Shown here piece by piece: positions 27,905 to 36,350 of a stretch of 64,000 nt of DNA (position 1 is the first letter of the stretch; each line of letters opens with the position of its first letter). This DNA comes from Stappia sp. (GTDB lineage: Bacteria > Pseudomonadota > Alphaproteobacteria > Rhizobiales > Stappiaceae), in NCBI GenBank assembly GCA_002722295.1, contig PBLF01000028.1, positions 1 through 64,000 of the forward strand, given 5' to 3'. Below the pieces are notes generated by a model. That model ran no database searches. It saw only the letters and a program-made list of their open reading frames with translations, and was not told the DNA's origin. The translations under genes and the position numbers were made by a program.

Positions 27905-28762
27905 TCAGGCGAGAATCAGCAGCTCGAAGGTGACGCAGACCGGGTTCGCCCCGTGCACCAGCACGCCCTGCGAGATCCCGCCGTCCATGCCGACGAGTGC
28001 AATGTCGAGGCGCGCGCGCGGACCCGCGTCGCCGGTGCTGACACGTCCGTCGAGGATCATCACCTCGGTCGCATAGGAGGTCACATGCGTGCCGTCCTCG
28101 TAGTCCGCGCCGATGAGACTGCCCAGTCCGACGACCCGTGCGTCGCCGATGCCGTGCTCCTTGCAGATTTCCTCGATCTGCTCGCAGATGTCGCCATTCG
28201 GGCGAACGGTCGCCAACACTGCCTTGCCGCCCGCCTCGCCGGCTGAAACCGGAGCGCGCGGCACGGGAGCGAAGAGGCGGAAGTTGGTTTCCGCATCGTT
28301 CGCGACCTCGAGGATCGCGCCCGACAGGCCGATGGCCGCGACCTCGACGGGTTTTGCGACCTCCGCGTCGAAGGGCAGAAGATGTCCCATCTTCAGGCCT
28401 TCGCCCGCCACGTCCCACTGGCCATGGCAATGGAAGAAGGGCTCGCCGTCGCGGCGGCCCATGTGGACGCTGGCGGAGCGGATCGTGCCGCCGCCGTCCG
28501 GGCTGCGGGTGTCGCTGTACCATGCCGCATGGCTGCCATCGGGGCTTGCCGCCGGGATGACGTAGTCCATGCGGGCCATGGGCACGTCGACGAGTTCCAC
28601 GAAACCACCTTCGAAGCCCTGGCTTGCGAACGCCTCGGCAATCGCCGCATTGATCGACCGGCCGGGCTCGAGGGTCAGCTTCAGCGGAACGGCGCGGCAG
28701 GCCGCCGAGGCATGCCGCGTCTCCGCCAGAGGTCCGGGATGGCTGATCGTGCGGAGGCTCAT
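27905..28762 (-). CDS. Two-domain PPC/DUF296 protein (fused form)
   Basis: 285 residues holding two PPC domains. The first (about 25-165) has LTLEPGRSINAAIAEAFASQG and the histidine pattern FFHCHGQWDVAGEGLKMGHLL. The second (about 180-285) has CEQIEEICKEHGIGDARVVGLGSLIGA and ends VCVTFELLILA without the histidines. The order and motif loss mirror the split pair at 26853-27808, so this is the fused counterpart. It is the last gene of the iclR-thiolase-ligase-SDR operon and overlaps the SDR stop by ATGA. That position suggests a role in the same catabolic route, perhaps as an enzyme or ligand-binding subunit rather than a DNA binder; this is inference. Confidence 0.85.
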   Translation of the reverse strand: MSLRTISHPGPLAETRHASAACRAVPLKLTLEPGRSINAAIAEAFASQGFEGGFVELVDVPMARMDYVIPAASPDGSHAAWYSDTRSPDGGGTIRSASVHMGRRDGEPFFHCHGQWDVAGEGLKMGHLLPFDAEVAKPVEVAAIGLSGAILEVANDAETNFRLFAPVPRAPVSAGEAGGKAVLATVRPNGDICEQIEEICKEHGIGDARVVGLGSLIGADYEDGTHVTSYATEVMILDGRVSTGDAGPRARLDIALVGMDGGISQGVLVHGANPVCVTFELLILA

Positions 28763-29517
28763 GTCGCCAGGCCTGCCGTCACGAACCCGCCGTCGACGGT
28801 GAGGATGTGGCCGGTGACATAGCTAGCCTCATCGGACACCAGGAAGGCGACGGCATTGGCCACCTCTTCCGGCGTTCCGTAGCGACGCAGGGGCACGCGG
28901 GCATGCCACTGGGCGCGAACGTCGTCGGTGTGGACGGCGCGGGCGAGCGGCGTGTCGATCGGACCGGGCGCAACCGCGTTGACGCGAATGCCGTCCTGTC
29001 CGAGTTCGTTGGCCATGACCAGCGTCATCGTGTTGACACCGCCCTTGGAACCGCCGTAGGCGCTGCGCCCCTTGTTTCCGGCGATGCCGGACACGGAGCT
29101 GATGTTGACGATGGACCCGCTCTCGCCGTTGGCCTTCCAGTGCCGGGCCGCGGCCCGCGCGATCAGGAAGGTGCCGGTGAGATTGATGTCGACGATGCGA
29201 CGGAACTCGTCGACGCCCATGTCGACCGTGGGCTTGTCGGCGCCGATGCCGGCGGAATTGACCACACCGGCAAGCCGGCCGGTCCCGGTGACGGCGTCAA
29301 TCGCCGCACCGACCGACTCCTCGTCGGCGACATTGCACACGATGCCGTGCGAGGCGTCGAGCCCGAGTTCGGCGCAAGCGGCGTCGAGTGCCTCGCGCTT
29401 CAGGTCGAGAAGGAAGGGCGTGTAGCCCTTTTCCTTCAGGACGGCGGCGGAGGCGAGGCCGATGCCCGAGGCACCGCCGGTGATGGCGACCGCGCCCTTG
29501 TCGGATGTTTCAGTCAT
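28759..29517 (-). CDS. Short-chain dehydrogenase/reductase (FabG-like)
   Basis: 252 residues, the standard SDR length. The Rossmann motif is AITGGASGIGLASA near residue 12, then NSAGIGAD, the catalytic Ser in VNISSVSGIAG and the YxxxK in SAYGGSKGGVN. The Asp in LLDLKRE after beta-2 suggests preference for NAD. The Pro-Gly motif NAVAPGPIDTPLA and the C-terminal GHILTVDGG are typical of 3-oxoacyl or secondary alcohol dehydrogenases. It likely oxidises a hydroxyacyl intermediate between the ligase and thiolase steps of the same operon. AGGAAGCAG precedes the ATG. It starts 14 nt after the ligase stop. Confidence 0.92.
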   Translation of the reverse strand: MTETSDKGAVAITGGASGIGLASAAVLKEKGYTPFLLDLKREALDAACAELGLDASHGIVCNVADEESVGAAIDAVTGTGRLAGVVNSAGIGADKPTVDMGVDEFRRIVDINLTGTFLIARAAARHWKANGESGSIVNISSVSGIAGNKGRSAYGGSKGGVNTMTLVMANELGQDGIRVNAVAPGPIDTPLARAVHTDDVRAQWHARVPLRRYGTPEEVANAVAFLVSDEASYVTGHILTVDGGFVTAGLAT

Positions 29518-29531
29518 ATGCTGCTTCCTCT

Positions 29532-31151
29532 TCAGGCCTTGGCCGTCTCTGCGCCGGGAATCTGGCCGCGCTTCGCCAGTTCCTCACGCACCATCTTCTT
29601 GGTGATCTTGCCGTAGGCGGACTTCGGCATTTCCTCCCAGAAGATCACCTGCTTGGGCAGCTTGTAGCGGGCCACCTTGCCGTCGAGCCACTCGCGCAGG
29701 TCGATGGCATTCGTGTCCGTGCCCGGACGCGCGATGCACACGGCGACGCCAACCTCGCCCCAGACCGGATCCGGCACGCCGAGCACCGCCGTCTCGCTGA
29801 TGTCGGGGTGCAGCAGGATCTTTTCCTCGATCTCGCGCGGGTAGATGTTCGACCCGCCGGAGATGTACATGTCCGAGGACCGGCCGGTGATGTAGAAGAA
29901 GCCTTCCTTGTCCATGTGGCCCAGGTCGCCGGTGCGGAACCAGCCGTTGCGGAACGACTTGGCGTTGGCTTCCGGGTTGTTGTAGTAGCCGGCGAACACC
30001 GCCGGGCCGATGACGCAGATCTCGCCCGTCTCGCCGGGAGCGACTTCCTCGCCGTCATCGTTCTGGATCTGGACCTGCATGCCCGTGCGCTCGAAGCCGC
30101 AGGTGCCGATGCGCGCGGCCTCGTGATCCTCCGCGGAATGGAAGGCGGGCGGCAGCACGGTGATGTTGCCGGTCACCTCGCCCAGGCCGAAGTACTGCAC
30201 CAGCACGGAGCCGATGGTCTCCAGCGCCCGCTTCTGGTCGGCGCGGTACATGGGTGCACCGGCGTAGATCACGTACCGCAGGCTCGAATGGTCGAACTTC
30301 TCGACGGAGGGGTCTTCGACCAGCATCTTCAGGATGGTCGGAACGGTGAAGATGTTGGTCACCTTCCACGTCTCGACGATCTCCCAGATCTTCGCCACGT
30401 CGAGCTTTTCCGCCGGGGGCAGGATCGTCTTCGCGCCGTGGGCGACCTGGACGAGCTGGTGCACGCCGGCGCCGTGGGACAGCGGTGCCACGACGACGGA
30501 GGCGTCGCCGGAACCGGTTCCCGGCATCAGGTCGCACAGGTGGTTCGTGATGACGAAGGCCATCTGGCCATGCGTCAGAACCGCTGCCTTCGGCCGGCCG
30601 GTGGTGCCGGAGGTGAAGAAGAACCAGCACGGGTCGTCGCGGTCGACCGCTTCATGGGGAAGCGTCTTGCCGGCGTGGCGGGAGACGATCGCGTCGTAGT
30701 CCTCGCCGAACTCCGCCTCGCCGATGGCGATGACGAAGTCCATCTCCTCGCGGCATGCGGCGGCATGGTCGGGGAAGGCCGCGCCGCAGATCATGCCGCG
30801 CGAGCCGCTGGCCGAGGCGAGGTAGGCGACCTCGCCGGGCGACTGACGGTAGTTGGTCGGCACGAAGACCGCGCCGACGCGGAAGCAGGCGAACATGGCC
30901 TCGAACATCTGGTTGCAGTTCGCCGACTGCACCAGGATCCGGTCACCCTTGGTGACGCCGTACTCGTGGCGCAGCGCGTGGGCCATGGCGTTGACCCGGG
31001 CTTCCATCTGGGCCCAGGTCCACACCGTGTCGCCCCAGACGAAACCCGGCTCGCCCGGATTGCGACGGGCCGACTGGGACAGGAAGTTGGCGAGATTCAT
31101 CACACGCGTGGTGCAGGGGGCAACGCCCCCCTTGGGATCGACAGCGGACAT
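29532..31151 (-). CDS. Acyl-CoA ligase (AMP-forming)
   Basis: 539 residues of the ANL superfamily. The phosphate loop is FFTSGTTGRPKAAVLTH, then VQYFGLGEVTG, GWFRTGDLGHMDKEGFFYITGRSSDM (hinge and Asp) and the catalytic Lys region PKSAYGKITKKM near the C-terminus. It activates a carboxylic acid to its CoA thioester through an acyl-adenylate. The acid is not identified; the neighbouring TRAP transporter suggests an imported organic acid. It is coupled to the thiolase gene by a TAATG overlap and is followed by an SDR. It resembles the fatty-acid or aryl-CoA ligases of catabolic operons more than acetyl-CoA synthetase. Confidence 0.92.
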   Translation of the reverse strand: MSAVDPKGGVAPCTTRVMNLANFLSQSARRNPGEPGFVWGDTVWTWAQMEARVNAMAHALRHEYGVTKGDRILVQSANCNQMFEAMFACFRVGAVFVPTNYRQSPGEVAYLASASGSRGMICGAAFPDHAAACREEMDFVIAIGEAEFGEDYDAIVSRHAGKTLPHEAVDRDDPCWFFFTSGTTGRPKAAVLTHGQMAFVITNHLCDLMPGTGSGDASVVVAPLSHGAGVHQLVQVAHGAKTILPPAEKLDVAKIWEIVETWKVTNIFTVPTILKMLVEDPSVEKFDHSSLRYVIYAGAPMYRADQKRALETIGSVLVQYFGLGEVTGNITVLPPAFHSAEDHEAARIGTCGFERTGMQVQIQNDDGEEVAPGETGEICVIGPAVFAGYYNNPEANAKSFRNGWFRTGDLGHMDKEGFFYITGRSSDMYISGGSNIYPREIEEKILLHPDISETAVLGVPDPVWGEVGVAVCIARPGTDTNAIDLREWLDGKVARYKLPKQVIFWEEMPKSAYGKITKKMVREELAKRGQIPGAETAKA

Positions 31152-32323
31152 TACTTGACGCGCTCCAGGATCGAGACGTAGTTGGCGACGGCCGCGCCGC
31201 CCATGTTGAAGACGCCGGCCAGTTCGGCCTTGGGGAGCTGGATGTCTCCCGCCTCGCCGGCAAGCTGCATCGCGGCCATGACGTGCATGGACACGCCCGT
31301 CGCGCCGATGGGATGGCCCTTCGACTTGAGGCCGCCCGAGGGGTTGATCGGCAGGGCGCCGTCGCGGGCGGAAACGCCATCGCGAATCACCTTGTGGCCC
31401 TCGCCCGGCTTCGCGAGGCCCATCGCCTCGTATTCGATCATCTCGGCGATGGTGAAGCAGTCGTGGGTCTCCACGAAGGAGAGGTCCGTGACGGCCAGGT
31501 CGGCCTGCTCAAGGGCGCCGGCCCAGGCACGGCGCGCACCCTCGAAGGCGAGCATGTCGGCGCGGTGGGCAAGTGCCAGGATGTCATTGACCTGCTTGCG
31601 CGCACGGAAGGCGATGGCGCGCTTCATGCCGGCCGCGGTCTCCTCATCGGCGATGACGAGCGCCGCCGCGCCGTCGGAGATCAGCGAGCAGTCGGTCCGG
31701 CGCAGGGGACCCGCGACATAGGGGTTCTTGTCCGAAACCGTGTTGCAGAAGTCGAAGCCGAAATCGCGGCGCATGTGGGCGTAGGGGTTGTGAAGGCCGT
31801 TCGAGTGGTTCTTGGCGGCGATCATGGCAAGGGCGTCGGAGCGATCGCCGTAGCGCTGGAAATAGGTCTGTGCGATGCGCCCGAAGAGCCCCGCGAAGCC
31901 ACCGTCGACGTCGGCCTCTTCCTTGCGGTAGCAGGCGTTGAGGAGGATGTCGCCGACCTCGGCCGTCGGGGTGGCGGTCATCTTCTCGGCGCCGACGACG
32001 AGCGCGATGCGTCCGCGCCCGGACTCGATGAAGTCCATCGCGCTGTAGAGGGCGGCGGATCCGGTGGAGCAGGCGTTCTCCATGCGCACCGCCGGGACGT
32101 AGCCCAGCTCCTCATGGCCCATGGCGACGAGGGCGCCCTGGAAATCCTGCTTGGAGAAGCCGTTGTTCATCACGCCGACGAAGATGCCGTCGACATCGGC
32201 GGCGCCGATCCCGGCATGTTCCATCGCCGGAACCGTGACGGAGGCCATCAGGGATTCCGTGTCCTCGAGCTCCGACTTTCCAAAGGGCGAGTGCGCCCAA
32301 CCGACGATCTGTGCCTTGGTCAT
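31151..32323 (-). CDS. Thiolase-family protein (SCP2/acetyl-CoA acetyltransferase-like)
   Basis: 390 residues. The acylated cysteine is about residue 85 in MENACSTGSAALYSAMDF. The HDCFTIAEMIEYEAMG and GGLKSKGHPIGATG blocks supply the active-site histidines. The usual C-terminal Cys of classical thiolases (CxGxG) is absent: here the end reads NMGGAAVANYVSILERV. That pattern is typical of the SCP-x/SCP2-type thiolase branch and of non-decarboxylating or retro-Claisen relatives. It would cleave a 3-oxoacyl-CoA or perform a related C-C step in the operon. It overlaps the IclR gene by ATGA and the ligase by one base. Confidence 0.9.
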   Translation of the reverse strand: MTKAQIVGWAHSPFGKSELEDTESLMASVTVPAMEHAGIGAADVDGIFVGVMNNGFSKQDFQGALVAMGHEELGYVPAVRMENACSTGSAALYSAMDFIESGRGRIALVVGAEKMTATPTAEVGDILLNACYRKEEADVDGGFAGLFGRIAQTYFQRYGDRSDALAMIAAKNHSNGLHNPYAHMRRDFGFDFCNTVSDKNPYVAGPLRRTDCSLISDGAAALVIADEETAAGMKRAIAFRARKQVNDILALAHRADMLAFEGARRAWAGALEQADLAVTDLSFVETHDCFTIAEMIEYEAMGLAKPGEGHKVIRDGVSARDGALPINPSGGLKSKGHPIGATGVSMHVMAAMQLAGEAGDIQLPKAELAGVFNMGGAAVANYVSILERVK

Positions 32324-33144
32324 TTGAGAGTCCTCCGCGTTTGCGGCCTGTCAGGCGCACCGTTGCGCCTGGAAAAGAGGGCCGTGAGCTTTTCTTCGAT
32401 CCTGTCCACCTCGCGGCGGAGCAGGCTTGCCAGTTCTTCCTGCCTCGGTTCCTGCATCCGGGAATCGATGGCGGCGATGCTGAGGGCGCCGGCAACGCGC
32501 CCGTCGGGGAAGCGGAACGCCATTCCGACGCCCCACGAGTTGGTCACGATGAGCCCCGGGTTCAGGGAAAAACCGCGCCGCCGGGCAAGTGCCACATCGG
32601 CGCGGATGCGCTCGGGCGGCAGGCCGGGATAGCGTGTGGCGATGGCCTCCGCATTGGCCGCCAGCGTCGCCTCGACCTCGTCGTCGGGAAGGGCCGCCAG
32701 TATGGCAAGCGACCCCGCGCCGATGCCGAGCGGGTGCTCGAACCCGGCCTGCAGCGCATGGGTGCGAATGGGATAGGTGCCTTCCTCGCGGTAGAGGCAG
32801 AGCGAGAGCGCCTCGCGGGGCACGGACAGGAAACTCGTGTCCTGGCTCGTCTCCGAAAGGCGCATCAGGCTCGACCGGCAGATCTCGAGCAGCCCGAAGC
32901 GCGGCGCGGCGAAGGTGCCCAGCACATAGGCTTCCTCGCCGAGAAAATAGAGCCGTGTATCGTCCTCCTGCTCGACGAGCCCGCCACGCATGAGCGCCAG
33001 AAGCAGCCGGCGCACAGTGGGCTTGTTGAGCCCGCTGTCGGCCACGAGCTGGGACAGCGATGCTCCGCGCCCGGCATGGCGGCCGACCAGCGACAAGAGC
33101 GCAAGCGCACGATCCACGCTCTGAGCCCCGCTCAGTGGTGCCAC
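32320..33144 (-). CDS. IclR-family transcriptional regulator
   Basis: 274 residues. The N-terminal winged HTH is SVDRALALLSLVGRHAGRGASLSQLVADSGLNKPTVRRLLLALMRGGLV, and the rest is the IclR effector domain with the conserved GxxxPL-like GFEHPLGIGAGSLAILA and RRRGFSLNPGLIV segments. It starts with GTG after GGGAGGG. It heads the operon for thiolase, ligase, SDR and PPC protein and is divergent from the second TRAP operon. Two matching palindromes flank this divergent region, one over each promoter, so it probably represses or activates both units in response to the imported acid or its CoA derivative. Confidence 0.93.
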   Translation of the reverse strand: MAPLSGAQSVDRALALLSLVGRHAGRGASLSQLVADSGLNKPTVRRLLLALMRGGLVEQEDDTRLYFLGEEAYVLGTFAAPRFGLLEICRSSLMRLSETSQDTSFLSVPREALSLCLYREEGTYPIRTHALQAGFEHPLGIGAGSLAILAALPDDEVEATLAANAEAIATRYPGLPPERIRADVALARRRGFSLNPGLIVTNSWGVGMAFRFPDGRVAGALSIAAIDSRMQEPRQEELASLLRREVDRIEEKLTALFSRRNGAPDRPQTRRTLK

Positions 33145-33159
33145 CAGATCCCTCCCAAA

Positions 33160-33176
33160 GGTCCATAATATGGATC
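33160..33176. promoter_or_regulatory. Candidate IclR operator 1
   Basis: GGTCCATAATATGGATC contains the perfect palindrome TCCATAATATGGA (33162-33174). It lies 16 bp upstream of the iclR start codon and just downstream of the leftward -10 element, where a bound dimer would block or control the iclR operon. It matches the second site in the form GGTCCA-N5-TGgAtC. Confidence 0.6.
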
Positions 33177-33179
33177 TAT

Positions 33180-33209
33180 ATCATAGGGGGAACGGCGGGG
33201 ATCTGTAAA
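33180..33209 (-). promoter_or_regulatory. Leftward promoter of the iclR operon
   Basis: On the minus strand TTTACA (33204-33209) and TATGAT (33180-33185) are separated by 18 bp, a good sigma-70 type match. The start of transcription would fall near operator 1. A GATCT...AGATC dyad overlaps the -35 region. Confidence 0.5.
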
Positions 33210-33261
33210 GATCTCCGTTTTTCCTTGCGGAGCGTGTGTGGAATTGTAAATTGTTCGGGGG

Positions 33262-33294
33262 TTGACGCAAGAAAGTCGGTCCACATAATGAACC
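33262..33294 (+). promoter_or_regulatory. Rightward TRAP promoter with overlapping IclR operator 2
   Basis: TTGACG (33262-33267) and CATAAT (33284-33289) have a 16-bp spacer. The -10 box sits inside GGTCCACATAATGAACC (33278-33294), an imperfect palindrome of the same form as operator 1 (GGTCCA, five-base centre, TGAACC). An IclR protein bound here would directly control dctPQM-2. Confidence 0.58.
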
Positions 33295-33414
33295 ACACAT
33301 GGCGAGGCCACGCGAAAATCCGTGCGGCGCGCTGTCAGTCGACATGATGGAGGTCATGTCGCACGTCCCGGTCGGAACCTGTGTCCGGGGCCTAGCATTG
33401 ACGGAGGAGACCTC

Positions 33415-34419
33415 ATGAAATTGTCCAAGCTGGGCGTGCTCGCCCTTTCGACCGCGATCGCCTGTGCCGCGGCCTTCGCTCCGGCCTCGGCCGAGACGCT
33501 GCGCCTGTCGCACAACACCGGCGACACCACGAGCTGGCACAAGGGTTCGGAGAAGTTCGGCGAGCTTCTGTCCGAGGCCACCGACGGCGACTACACCGTC
33601 CGCGTGTTCCCCAACGCGCAGCTCTCCGGCGGCGACCAGATGAAGCAGGCGGAGATGGTGAGCCGCGGCGTTCTCGACTTCGTCGTGACGTCCGCGATCA
33701 ACGTGACGCCGCTCGTTCCCGAGATGGCCGTGTTCTCGCTGCCGTATCTCTACTCCAACTACGAGCAGGTCGATGCCACGACGCAGGGCGCGCCGGGCGA
33801 GAAGATGACCGAGATCATGGCCGGTCACGATATCGTCGTGCTGGCGTGGGGCGAGAACGGTTTCCGCGAGGTGACCAACAACGTCCGCCCGATCAAGACG
33901 CCCGAGGACATGAAGGGCCTCAAGATGCGCGTCGCGGGGCCTATGTACATCGACGTCATGAACGCGCTGGGCGCCAACCCGCAGCAGATGCAGTGGACCG
34001 AGACCTTCCCGGCACTGCAGCAGGGCGTGGTCGACGGCCAGGAAAACCCGATCGGCGCGGTGATCATTCCGCAGCGCGTCTACGAGGTGCAGAAGTACCT
34101 CACGACCTGGCACTACTCCTATGACCCGATCTTCATCGGCGTCAGCAAGTCGCGCTGGGACAAGTTCGACGACGAGACCAAGGCGAAGGTTCGCAAGGCG
34201 GCCGAGGAAGCCATGGAATACCAGCGCGAGATCACGCGTCAGGCGACGGCCGAGGGCATCACCTTCCTGCAGGAGAAGGGCATGGAGGTCTACGAGCCGA
34301 CCGCCGAGGAGCTGCAGGCGTTCCGTGAGGCCACCAAGCCCGCATTCGACACTTGGGCCGCGAAGGTCGGTGACGATCTGGTGAAAAGCTTCCAGGACAC
34401 TGTTGCCGCGAACAAGTAA
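33415..34419 (+). CDS. TRAP transporter solute-binding protein (DctP family, second system)
   Basis: 334 residues with a signal peptide cut after PASAE (residue about 24). DctP-family features are LRLSHNTGDTTSWHKG, FPNAQLSGGDQMKQAEMV, the ligand Arg in GLKMRVAGPMYID and FPALQQGVVDGQENPIG. The sequence differs clearly from DctP-1, and no DctBD link is present; control by the divergent IclR regulator is more likely. Since the neighbouring operon encodes a CoA ligase and thiolase, the ligand may be a monocarboxylic or aromatic acid rather than a C4-dicarboxylate. GGAGGAGA precedes ATG 33415. Confidence 0.92.
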   Translation: MKLSKLGVLALSTAIACAAAFAPASAETLRLSHNTGDTTSWHKGSEKFGELLSEATDGDYTVRVFPNAQLSGGDQMKQAEMVSRGVLDFVVTSAINVTPLVPEMAVFSLPYLYSNYEQVDATTQGAPGEKMTEIMAGHDIVVLAWGENGFREVTNNVRPIKTPEDMKGLKMRVAGPMYIDVMNALGANPQQMQWTETFPALQQGVVDGQENPIGAVIIPQRVYEVQKYLTTWHYSYDPIFIGVSKSRWDKFDDETKAKVRKAAEEAMEYQREITRQATAEGITFLQEKGMEVYEPTAEELQAFREATKPAFDTWAAKVGDDLVKSFQDTVAANK

Positions 34420-34434
34420 CGGCTGATAACGACA

Positions 34435-34462
34435 GGGACCGGCGCACGCGCCGGTCCCTTTT
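34435..34462 (+). other. GC hairpin with T run after the second dctP
   Basis: GGGACCGGCGC pairs perfectly over 11 bp with GCGCCGGTCCC (34448-34458) around a two-base centre, and TTTTC follows. It is 16 nt after the stop codon and inside the operon, so it looks like a partial terminator that leaves the binding-protein message more abundant than dctQM. Confidence 0.8.
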
Positions 34463-34524
34463 CATTCCGTCCGGTCGCCCGCGCCGATCGTCCGGATTTC
34501 CGCCCCGCGCCCGGGAGCTCCGTG

Positions 34525-35010
34525 ATGACCTTCATCCTGCGCAATGCGGAGATGATCGCCTGTGCGATCATCTTTCTCGCAATGACGACGCTCGGATTCG
34601 TGAATGTGGTCGTGCGCTACACGACCAGCTACTCGCTTGCCGCCTCAGAGGAACTTCTCACCAACGGGTTCCTCCTCCTGACGATCTTCGGCGCCGCCGT
34701 GGCCGCAAGGCGCGGAGAACATCTCGCGGTAACCCTCTTCTACGAACTTCTGCCGCGCGGCCTGCGCAAGCTGGCGCTCCTGCTCTCCGGCGGACTGTCG
34801 CTGCTCCTGCTGCTGCTGTCGGCCTGGTTCTGCCTCGAGCTGGTTCAGAACCAGCTTTCGAGCGGCATCCGCTCCTACGCGCTGCAGGTTCCGGCCTGGT
34901 ACTACAGCATTGCCGTTCCCTTCGGCTTCTTTCTGATTGCGGTGAGGCTGGCCCAGCATCTCGTTGACGAATGGCGTGCACTCACGAAGGCGGAGCGTGG
35001 TCATGTTTGA
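34525..35010 (+). CDS. TRAP transporter small membrane subunit (DctQ family, second system)
   Basis: 161 residues with four membrane segments: ACAIIFLAMTTLGFVNVVV, LLTNGFLLLTIFGAAVAA, LALLLSGGLSLLLLLLSAWF and YYSIAVPFGFFLIAVRL. The first-helix pattern FVNVVVRY and the charged loop ARRGEHLAV are typical of DctQ. It is much shorter than DctQ-1 because it lacks the extended loop. GGGAG is seven bases before the ATG; a GTG three bases earlier is equally possible. Its end overlaps the start of the DctM gene by 8 nt, indicating coupled translation. Confidence 0.9.
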   Translation: MTFILRNAEMIACAIIFLAMTTLGFVNVVVRYTTSYSLAASEELLTNGFLLLTIFGAAVAARRGEHLAVTLFYELLPRGLRKLALLLSGGLSLLLLLLSAWFCLELVQNQLSSGIRSYALQVPAWYYSIAVPFGFFLIAVRLAQHLVDEWRALTKAERGHV

Positions 35011-36325
35011 TCTGGGCGCGGGCACGCAGATGCTCATCCTCTTCTTCGTCTTCCTGGTACTGCGCCTGCCGGTGGCCTTCTCGCTCGGCCTCTCCGCGCT
35101 TTACGCCATGTGGACCCTGGGCTTCGGCCTTGACCTCGTCGGCGACCTCATCACGGCCGGCATCACCAAGTTCTCGCTTCTCGCGATCCCCTTCTTCATC
35201 CTTGCCGGCACGCTGATGGGCTCTCTCGGCATCGCCGAGCGCATGATCCGCTTCTTCCGCGTGCTGATCGGCAGCCTGCCCGGCGGCATGGGCGTCGTGG
35301 GCACCGTGGTCTGCCTGTTCTGGGGCGCGGTCAGCGGGTCCGGCCCGGCCTCGGTCGCCGCCATCGGACCGCTCATCATCAAGGGCATGGAGGAGGACGG
35401 CTACTCGCGCGCCTTCGCCGCCGGTCTGGTGTGCACGGGCGCCGCGCTGTCGATCGTGATCCCGCCCTCCATCGGGCTGGTGATCTATGGCGTCATCGCC
35501 GAGACCTCGATCTCCGAACTCTTCATCGCCGCGATCATCCCGGGCTTCTTCATGGGGCTGCTGATGCTGGCGACGCTGCCCTTCGCGAAGAAGTCGGGCG
35601 CTCCGGCTGGCGCGCCCAGCCTCGACCGGCTGATGCCGATGCCCGACGCCGAACTGGGCTACGGCCAGCGTGTGATGAAGGCGTTCATCTCGTCGTTCTG
35701 GGGGCTGATGACGCCGGTCGTCATCCTCGGTGGAATCTACTCGGGCGCCTTCACGCCGACCGAGGCGGCGCTGGTTGCCACCGTCTATGCGCTCGCCGTC
35801 GGCGGTCTCGTCTATCGCACGCTGACGTTCGACGGGCTCTACCGCGCCCTTTCCGATGCCGCGGCCTCGTCGGCCGTGGTGATGCTCGTCGTCGCCTACG
35901 CCAGCCTGTTCGGCTGGGTCGTCACCGTGGACGACGTGATCGGCCAGTACTCGCAGGCGCTTCTGGGCCTCAGCCACAACGAGTGGGTGATCCTCGCCGT
36001 CATCATGCTGGTGATCCTCGTCGCCGGCATGTTCATGGACGCGGTCACGATCATGTTCATCTGCCTGCCGATCTTCCTGCCCGTGGCACGCGAGCTCGGC
36101 TGGGATCCGGTGTGGTTCGGCATCGTCGTCATGATCAACCTGGCGATCGGGCTGTTCACGCCACCGGTGGGCATCAATCTCTATGTGGCGGCGAATGTCA
36201 CCCGCCTTCCGCTTGAGCGTGTCGCGCAAGGGGCGGTCCCGTTCCTGCTCACGGCGCTGCTGGGTCTGGTCATCGTCGCGGCCTTCCCGCAGATGTCGCA
36301 GTTCCTGGTTGAGGTCCTGCGTTAG
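35003..36325 (+). CDS. TRAP transporter large permease (DctM family, second system)
   Basis: 440 residues, about 12 membrane segments. Motifs are LRLPVAFSLGLSALY, FFILAGTLMGSLGIAERM, WGAVSGSGPASVAAIGPLI, ALSIVIPPSIGLVIYG and FTPPVGINLYVAANVTRLP. It is the ion-coupled translocator for the ligand of the second binding protein. The start at 35003 has GGAG upstream and sits inside the dctQ end. A strong terminator follows at 36351, so the operon ends here and converges on the aldehyde dehydrogenase gene. Confidence 0.93.
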   Translation: MFDLGAGTQMLILFFVFLVLRLPVAFSLGLSALYAMWTLGFGLDLVGDLITAGITKFSLLAIPFFILAGTLMGSLGIAERMIRFFRVLIGSLPGGMGVVGTVVCLFWGAVSGSGPASVAAIGPLIIKGMEEDGYSRAFAAGLVCTGAALSIVIPPSIGLVIYGVIAETSISELFIAAIIPGFFMGLLMLATLPFAKKSGAPAGAPSLDRLMPMPDAELGYGQRVMKAFISSFWGLMTPVVILGGIYSGAFTPTEAALVATVYALAVGGLVYRTLTFDGLYRALSDAAASSAVVMLVVAYASLFGWVVTVDDVIGQYSQALLGLSHNEWVILAVIMLVILVAGMFMDAVTIMFICLPIFLPVARELGWDPVWFGIVVMINLAIGLFTPPVGINLYVAANVTRLPLERVAQGAVPFLLTALLGLVIVAAFPQMSQFLVEVLR

Positions 36326-36350
36326 GCGTTCAGTCATCCCGGAATGCAAG

